From NCBI GenBank assembly GCA_900547565.1, contig URHI01000076.1:1-10369 (forward strand): 10,369 bases of DNA. Reading direction: 5' to 3'. A program made the position numbers and the translations under genes. The DNA is from an uncultured Eubacteriales bacterium. Its GTDB lineage: Bacteria > Bacillota > Clostridia > Oscillospirales > CAG-272. Shown here piece by piece: positions 6,404 to 10,369 of the stretch; position 1 is the stretch's first letter, and each line of letters opens with the position of its first letter. The notes beneath the pieces are model-generated. The model was not told the origin of the DNA, did not search any database, and saw nothing but the letters and a program-made list of their open reading frames with translations.

Positions 6404-7167
6404 TTAAAATCATAGTTTGTCTTATTGCAGGGGTGGGCGCCGGCTTCGGTACCGGATTTGCCGGGATGAGCGCGGCGGCAGTCATCAGCCCCATGCTTAT
6501 TACGTTTCTTGACATGGACCCGTATCTTGCGGTAGGTATAGCGCTGTCGAGCGACGTACTGGCAAGTGCGGTTTCGGCAGTCACATACGGCAAAAACAAA
6601 AATCTCGACATACGCAACGGCCTTTTCATGATGGCGGCAGTGCTGCTATTTACGTTTGTCGGCAGTTATGTGGCAGATATTGTTCCCAAGACGACCATGG
6701 GCAATTTTTCCACAGTTATGACACTGTTGCTTGGCATCAAATTCATCGTGCGTCCGGTTATGGAGCCCAAGGCGCGACTGACAAATGCCGCTGTAGCTCA
6801 GAAGATTGTAAGGTCGGTCCTGTGCGGCAGTGTGGTAGGCTTTATCTGCGGATTTGTCGGCGCGGGCGGCGGTATGATGATGCTGTTGCTGCTGACCTCG
6901 GTTCTGGGCTATGAGCTTAAAACCGCAGTGGGTACCAGCGTGTTCATTATGGCGTTTACGGCGCTGACAGGAGCGGTCAGTCATTTCGCAATAGGGGGCG
7001 CACCTGATCTGCCAGCGCTTGCGGTATGTGTTGCCAGTACGCTTTTGTGGGCGCTGATAGCCTCTCGGCTTGCCAATCGCGCACAGCCCAAGATGCTTAA
7101 CCGCGTAGTCGGAATCTTACTTGTTGTGCTCGGCGCATCAATATTGGCCGTTAATTATTTGTTCTGA
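6391..7167 (+). CDS. TauE/SafE (TSUP) family membrane permease
   Basis: The 258-residue protein is very hydrophobic, with about eight membrane segments and the two-fold internal repeat of TauE/SafE transporters. The first half has GFGTGFAGMSAAAVISPMLI (18-37), then AVGIALSSD (47-55). The second half has GFICGFVGAGGGMMMLLL (150-167), then AVGTSVFIMAFTA (179-191). Members export or import small sulfur-containing or organic anions such as sulfite, sulfoacetate or taurine-derived compounds; the substrate here cannot be read from sequence. The first half lacks the glycine cluster of the second. The ATG lies inside the last codons of marR after a weak GGAAAAAG, pointing to translational coupling and to control by the MarR protein. 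Confidence 0.88.
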   Translation: MQTVIKIIVCLIAGVGAGFGTGFAGMSAAAVISPMLITFLDMDPYLAVGIALSSDVLASAVSAVTYGKNKNLDIRNGLFMMAAVLLFTFVGSYVADIVPKTTMGNFSTVMTLLLGIKFIVRPVMEPKARLTNAAVAQKIVRSVLCGSVVGFICGFVGAGGGMMMLLLLTSVLGYELKTAVGTSVFIMAFTALTGAVSHFAIGGAPDLPALAVCVASTLLWALIASRLANRAQPKMLNRVVGILLVVLGASILAVNYLF

Positions 7168-7217
7168 TATTTTGCCTGCTTACGGGGAAATATAAATTTT
7201 GACAAGGAGATGTTTTT

Positions 7218-7679
7218 ATGAGTTCATCACGTAAAAAACCCGGCAACGCGCTAGTCACGGCGTTGCTGTACATACTGGTTGGTGTTTTGTTCATAATTTT
7301 TAAATCCAGTATGCTCGATGTTCTGATGACCATTATCGGAGTTGTATTCATTGCCGCCGGAGTTGTGACAGTGTTAAACAAAATGCTTTTTCAAGGCATT
7401 GTTTACATTCTCATCGGCGTGGTAATCCTGCTCGGAGGCTGGCTGTTCGTTGAGATCGTGCTGCTGGTGTTCGGCGTTCTGCTTATTGCACGCGGAGTGC
7501 TGGATTTTGCGGCGGCTTTTAAAATCAATAGTCCCTTGACGCTTATCACATCGGTGTTGACAATTGTCGCCGGAGTAATGCTGGTGGTGAGCAAGTGGGC
7601 CATGCTTGACTGGCTGTTTATTATTCTCGGCGTGCTGTTTATTGCAGACGGTATCATTGCCCTTGCCGGAAAGAAGTAA
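7218..7679 (+). CDS. HdeD-like / DUF308 small membrane protein
   Basis: The 153-residue protein consists almost entirely of six membrane helices (about 11-28, 32-53, 58-75, 77-98, 106-124, 129-150). They form three helical hairpins with a visible three-fold repeat: GVVFIAAGVV (41-50), GVLLIARGVL (86-95) and GVLFIADGII (138-147). This is the pattern of DUF308, the family of E. coli HdeD, which is linked to acid resistance there; the molecular function is not known. AAGGAG at 7204-7209 lies eight bases before ATG 7218. It starts 50 nt after the permease with no terminator between, so it is probably the last gene of the marR operon; a TATAAA at 7191-7196 lacks a convincing -35. Confidence 0.85.
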   Translation: MSSSRKKPGNALVTALLYILVGVLFIIFKSSMLDVLMTIIGVVFIAAGVVTVLNKMLFQGIVYILIGVVILLGGWLFVEIVLLVFGVLLIARGVLDFAAAFKINSPLTLITSVLTIVAGVMLVVSKWAMLDWLFIILGVLFIADGIIALAGKK

Positions 7680-7687
7680 TTCTGTAC

Positions 7688-7728
7688 AAAAACGTCCGCT
7701 CCGGATTTTGTCGGGGCGGACGTTTTTT
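7688..7728 (+). terminator. Strong intrinsic terminator of the marR-permease-DUF308 operon
   Basis: AACGTCCGCTCCG (7691-7703) pairs with CGGGGCGGACGTT (7712-7724) in a 13-bp stem with one G-U pair and an 8-nt loop, extended by flanking A/T pairs. A T-tract runs 7723-7728. It begins nine bases after the DUF308 stop. Confidence 0.93.
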
Positions 7729-7729
7729 A

Positions 7730-7758
7730 TTGACATGACATGCGAAAAATGGTATACT
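7730..7758 (+). promoter_or_regulatory. Near-consensus sigma-A promoter with no gene behind it
   Basis: TTGACA at 7730-7735 and TATACT at 7753-7758 are 17 bp apart, one base from consensus. It directly abuts the preceding terminator and points toward the convergent ackA gene. The predicted start is near 7765. No ORF with a ribosome binding site follows before the terminator at 7842-7878. Confidence 0.7.
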
Positions 7759-7764
7759 GATGCT

Positions 7765-7878
7765 GCATACTATGAATCAGACTCATATGCAAGAGCGATT
7801 TAAAATGTATGTACCTCGCTTTGAGGCTGTGGAGCCATGGAAAAAGCTCCCGGCTTGGGTGACATACCGGGAGCTTTT
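7765..7878 (+). ncRNA. Candidate small structured RNA (~115 nt)
   Basis: A transcript from the 7730-7758 promoter would end at the 7842-7878 hairpin. Between them the sequence can fold into TGCATA/TATGCA (7764-7769 with 7786-7791, inner TGA/TCA), a 7-bp stem 7792-7798 with 7816-7822, and GGCT/AGCC (7825-7828 with 7833-7836), then the terminator stem. On this strand the final stem is followed by only four Ts (7875-7878). I do not recognise it as 6S, SRP RNA or a known riboswitch. The folds were found by eye and are individually weak, so the case rests mainly on promoter plus terminator. Confidence 0.35.
7842..7878 (-). terminator. Terminator of ackA, usable in both directions
   Basis: AAAAGCTCCCGG (7842-7853) pairs perfectly with CCGGGAGCTTTT (7867-7878) around a 13-nt loop. 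On the minus strand it starts ten bases after the ackA stop and ends in five Ts, so it should end the acetate kinase message. On the plus strand it has four Ts and could end the small RNA candidate. Confidence 0.88.
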
Positions 7879-7887
7879 GAGAAAAAA

Positions 7888-9147
7888 TTATTTATTCAGA
7901 GCGGAAACTATGTCGGCTGTGTCGCGCGCGATCACCAGCTCCTCATTGGTAGGAATGAGATATACCAAGACCTTGGAGCGCTCGGTTGACAGCTTGACAA
8001 TGTTAGGCTGACGCAGCATGGTGGCGTTAAGCTCGTTGTCGATTTCTATGCCGAAATACTCCATGTCGCGGCAGACGATCTCGCGCAGCCGCGGGTTGTT
8101 TTCGCCGAGTCCGGCGGTGAATACTATCGCATCAAGACCGTTCATAGCAGCGGTATAAGCGCCGATATACTTCTTTATCTGATAGAACAGCACCGATGAG
8201 CACAGGTTTGCACGGTCGTAGTCGGGCAACGGATGCTCGGGGTCGGGTGTTGCATTGGGGCCGGCAGCTACAGCGTCCTCTATGTCACGCGAGTCTGAGA
8301 AGCCGGTGATGCCGAGGAAGCCGCACTTTTTGTTCATGAATTCACTCATTTCGTCGGGAGTGAAGCCCTTTTTGTTCATAATGTATGTAACGATGGCGGG
8401 GTCTATAGAGCCACAGCGCGTACCCATCTCAACACCGTCAAGCGGGGTAAATCCCATAGATGTGTCAATGACCTTACCGTCGCGTACTGCGGAAATTGAG
8501 GAGCCGTTGCCGAGATGGCAGGTAATGATTTTGGTATCCTCGGTCTTGCCCTCTTTTGCGAGGATTTCACGCATGATGCCTGACACAAAGCGGTGGCTGG
8601 TACCGTGTGCGCCGTAGCGGCGGATGTTGTATTCCTCATACATTTCGTAGGGAATAGGGTAGTAATACGCCTTTTCGGGCATTGTCTGGTGGAAGGCGGT
8701 GTCGAACACCAGTACCTGAGGGACATCGGGCATGACCTCAGTGCAGCCACGTATTCCCATAAGATGAGCTTTGGTATGCAGGGGAGCAAAGTCATAGCAC
8801 ATCTCCAGCTTGGAAATGACTTCGTCTGTTACCAGAACGCTTTCAAAGAAGTAGGGGCCGCCGTGAACTACGCGGTGTCCAACAGCCTCGATTTCGTCCA
8901 TGGACTTGATGCAGCCCAACTCAGGGTCGGTAAGTGTCTGCACAACTATGCGCATAGCCTCAGCGTGGTTGCTCATGGGCATTTCCTTTTTGTAGCGAAT
9001 ACCCTTGACGAGCTGGCGGTGGTCGATGACGGAGCCGTCGGCGCCGATACGCTCGCATATGCCCTTAGCGTAGGCAGTTTCGGTGTTGGTGTCGAAAAGC
9101 TGGTATTTAAGAGAACTGCTTCCGGCATTGACAACAAGTACGTTCAT
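7888..9147 (-). CDS. ackA: Acetate kinase
   Basis: This 419-residue cytoplasmic enzyme interconverts acetate plus ATP and acetyl phosphate plus ADP, the ATP-yielding step of acetate fermentation. The family is unmistakable: N-terminal VLVVNAGSSSLKYQLFD (3-19), HRVVHGG (91-97), VFDTAFH (147-153), GAHGTSH (179-185), HLGNGSS (211-217), TRCGSIDP (243-250) and PTNEE (399-403). The catalytic and substrate residues known from the Methanosarcina enzyme are all present, as N7, R92, D149, H181, R244 and E402. It is about 20 residues longer than usual, partly from a Pro/Asp-rich insert near 297-312. ATG 9147 is set by the position of the NAGSSS motif; the nearest ribosome site, GGAGG (9162-9166), is an unusually long 14 nt away. 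No phosphotransacetylase gene (pta) is in the window. Confidence 0.98.
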   Translation of the reverse strand: MNVLVVNAGSSSLKYQLFDTNTETAYAKGICERIGADGSVIDHRQLVKGIRYKKEMPMSNHAEAMRIVVQTLTDPELGCIKSMDEIEAVGHRVVHGGPYFFESVLVTDEVISKLEMCYDFAPLHTKAHLMGIRGCTEVMPDVPQVLVFDTAFHQTMPEKAYYYPIPYEMYEEYNIRRYGAHGTSHRFVSGIMREILAKEGKTEDTKIITCHLGNGSSISAVRDGKVIDTSMGFTPLDGVEMGTRCGSIDPAIVTYIMNKKGFTPDEMSEFMNKKCGFLGITGFSDSRDIEDAVAAGPNATPDPEHPLPDYDRANLCSSVLFYQIKKYIGAYTAAMNGLDAIVFTAGLGENNPRLREIVCRDMEYFGIEIDNELNATMLRQPNIVKLSTERSKVLVYLIPTNEELVIARDTADIVSALNK

Positions 9148-9188
9148 AAGAAAGAATATAACCTCCGGTTAATTTATATACAATCATT

Positions 9189-9217
9189 ATTCTATCATAT
9201 TATGTGTGTTTTTACAA
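9189..9217 (-). promoter_or_regulatory. Probable ackA promoter
   Basis: Read on the minus strand, TTGTAA (9217-9212) and TAGAAT (9194-9189) are separated by 17 bp. Transcription would start near 9182 and give a leader of about 35 nt. Each hexamer differs from consensus at one position. The rest of the 9148-9284 spacer is AT-rich and shows no clear plus-strand promoter for the divergent gene. Confidence 0.55.
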
Positions 9218-9284
9218 GAGAAATTTCAAATTTTCAGCCAATCTGCCGTGTTTTTTGGCGGATGGCGGAAGCATGGGAGAAAAA

Positions 9285-10369
9285 ATGAAGGTTTGCGGAG
9301 TCATTTGTGAGTTCAATCCGTTTCACAACGGGCATAAGCATCTGATCGATGAGCTGCGGCAAGCGGGTGCCGGGCTTATTGTCTGCCTGATGAGCGGCAG
9401 CTTTGTACAGCGGGGTGAACCGGCAATTGCGGATAAATTCACACGTGCGGCTTGTGCGGTTGCAGGTGGCGCGGACGTTGTTTTGGAGCTTCCGTTCCCA
9501 TACTGCATGGCGAGCGCCGAGTTTTTTGCACGTGCAGGTGTAGATATACTCGACCGGCTGGGGGTAGATATGCTGGGCTTTGGCTGTGAGTCGGGTGATG
9601 CGGAGTCATTGCGACGTGCCGCCAAAGTGTTGCTTGCTCCGGATTTTTCCGAACAGTACCGTAAGCTGTGCCGTGCGGGGCGGGGGAGTGCCGGAGCTTT
9701 TTTTGAGGTATACCGCAGCCTTGCAGGAGAGGAGCTGTCAGACGCGCCTAACAACATTCTTGCTGTGAATTATGTCAAGGAGCTGATGCGCCGCAAAAGT
9801 AATGCTGAAGTGGCAGTAATACGTCGGAGCGGTTGCGGCTACAACGAGACTTCGGTGCGGCAGGGGCAGTATCCGTCGGCACTGGCGAAGATAATACAAA
9901 AAAGCGCAAATGACGGGCGAGACGGCGTTGGGAAAATTGCTGATCTTGTCCCGCCGGAGACTATCAACATACTAAGCCGGGCAGAGAAACAGGGCACATT
10001 TGCATCACGAATTGAGAATATTCAGCACGATATAATAACATATCTTCGCATAAGTGACTGCGATTTGCTAATGGCCGCCGCGGATGCAGATGACGGCTTG
10101 GCGGCTCGGCTGTGCGCTGCGTCGCGAGAGGCAGGGGATTATGCCGGGCTTGTTTGTGCGGCATCTGCCGCAAACTATACCGATGCCCGCGTGCGCCGTG
10201 CGGTGATCAATATGATGCTTGGCATCACCCCGGACGACCTGCGGCGTGAAGCGGCGTATGTTCAACTGCTTGCTGCGAACGTACGCGGACGCGAGTGGCT
10301 GTCGGCGCGGCGGAACAGTGGCGGAGTAGAAATAGTAACCAAACCGGCAGATGCGGCGGGGGGGCAGGG
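9285..10369 (+). CDS. tmcAL: tRNA(Met) cytidine acetate ligase TmcAL (YlbM family), 3' end cut by the window
   Basis: The frame is open from ATG 9285, five bases after GGGAG (9275-9279), to the window edge: 361 codons of an expected roughly 400-415. The nucleotidyltransferase-like signature is clear: GVICEFNPFHNGHKHLI (5-21) with the H14-N-G-H17 ATP-binding motif, MSGSFVQRGEPAI (36-48), ADVVLELPFPY (63-73) and FGCES (99-103). The C-terminal region has YTDARVRRAVINMMLGIT from 298. In Bacillus subtilis this enzyme activates acetate with ATP to acetyl-AMP and acetylates cytidine 34 of elongator tRNA-Met, keeping AUG decoding accurate. The function here is inferred from family. It is divergent from ackA, whose product uses or makes acetate. 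A run of seven Gs at 10358-10364 lies near the truncated end. Confidence 0.94.
   Translation, partial: MKVCGVICEFNPFHNGHKHLIDELRQAGAGLIVCLMSGSFVQRGEPAIADKFTRAACAVAGGADVVLELPFPYCMASAEFFARAGVDILDRLGVDMLGFGCESGDAESLRRAAKVLLAPDFSEQYRKLCRAGRGSAGAFFEVYRSLAGEELSDAPNNILAVNYVKELMRRKSNAEVAVIRRSGCGYNETSVRQGQYPSALAKIIQKSANDGRDGVGKIADLVPPETINILSRAEKQGTFASRIENIQHDIITYLRISDCDLLMAAADADDGLAARLCAASREAGDYAGLVCAASAANYTDARVRRAVINMMLGITPDDLRREAAYVQLLAANVRGREWLSARRNSGGVEIVTKPADAAGGQ

Noticed and set aside
7760..8011. Plus-strand ORF (start at 7760 or 7772) behind the orphan promoter
   Set aside because: The 7760 ATG precedes the predicted transcript start, the 7772 ATG has no ribosome site, and the frame reads through the terminator hairpin into ackA antisense. 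A small RNA explains the promoter better.
9246..9270. Possible terminator or hairpin around the T-run before tmcAL
   Set aside because: The T-run sits in the loop rather than after the stem, and pairing of the flanking GC bases is imperfect.
8593..9288. 231-codon open frame on the plus strand
   Set aside because: Antisense to the conserved N-terminal half of ackA; its sequence mirrors ackA codons and it has no ribosome site.

Overview
The window looks like the chromosome of a Clostridia-class Firmicute, most likely an anaerobic gut Ruminococcaceae/Oscillospiraceae relative. The basis is its roughly even base composition, strong purine-rich ribosome binding sites, consensus sigma-A promoters, U-tailed intrinsic terminators, and gene families typical of Clostridia (TIGR03960/TIGR03936 radical SAM pair, YlbM-type TmcAL, acetate kinase). 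No rRNA, tRNA, CRISPR array, insertion sequence or phage gene was seen.

Layout. Positions 1-50 are probably the last codons of an upstream gene. Positions 76-2934 encode a 952-residue membrane protein: a ~395-residue acidic, low-complexity N-terminus containing a recently duplicated 102-bp repeat, followed by what reads as a degenerate heavy-metal (P1B) P-type ATPase. Its eight-helix layout and N/P-domain landmarks are kept, but the catalytic motifs are gone. A hairpin-rich spacer (2935-3103) leads into a two-gene unit: a B12-binding-type radical SAM protein (3104-4990) and its partner of the DUF2344/TIGR03936 family (4977-5765), overlapping by 14 nt and followed by a probable terminator.

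Positions 5888-7728 form a compact operon with a perfect TTGACA-N17-TATAAT promoter. A perfect 11-bp inverted repeat overlaps the -10 and is a likely operator. The operon reads marR-type repressor, TauE/SafE permease, DUF308 (HdeD-like) membrane protein, then a strong terminator. The repressor probably controls its own promoter and therefore the permease.

Immediately after that terminator lies a second near-perfect promoter (7730-7758) with no gene behind it. It would make a ~115-nt RNA that can fold into several hairpins and end at the bidirectional terminator shared with acetate kinase, so it is a candidate small RNA. Acetate kinase (ackA, 7888-9147, minus strand) is divergent from tmcAL (9285 to the window edge, truncated). 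TmcAL uses acetate directly to acetylate the wobble cytidine of elongator tRNA-Met, so the two divergent genes share a metabolite.

The most interesting items are the catalytically dead P-type ATPase-like protein with an acidic tail, the orphan promoter/small-RNA candidate, the structured leader before the radical SAM pair, and the MarR/TauE operon with its visible operator. Family calls were made by reading motifs by eye; no database search was available.
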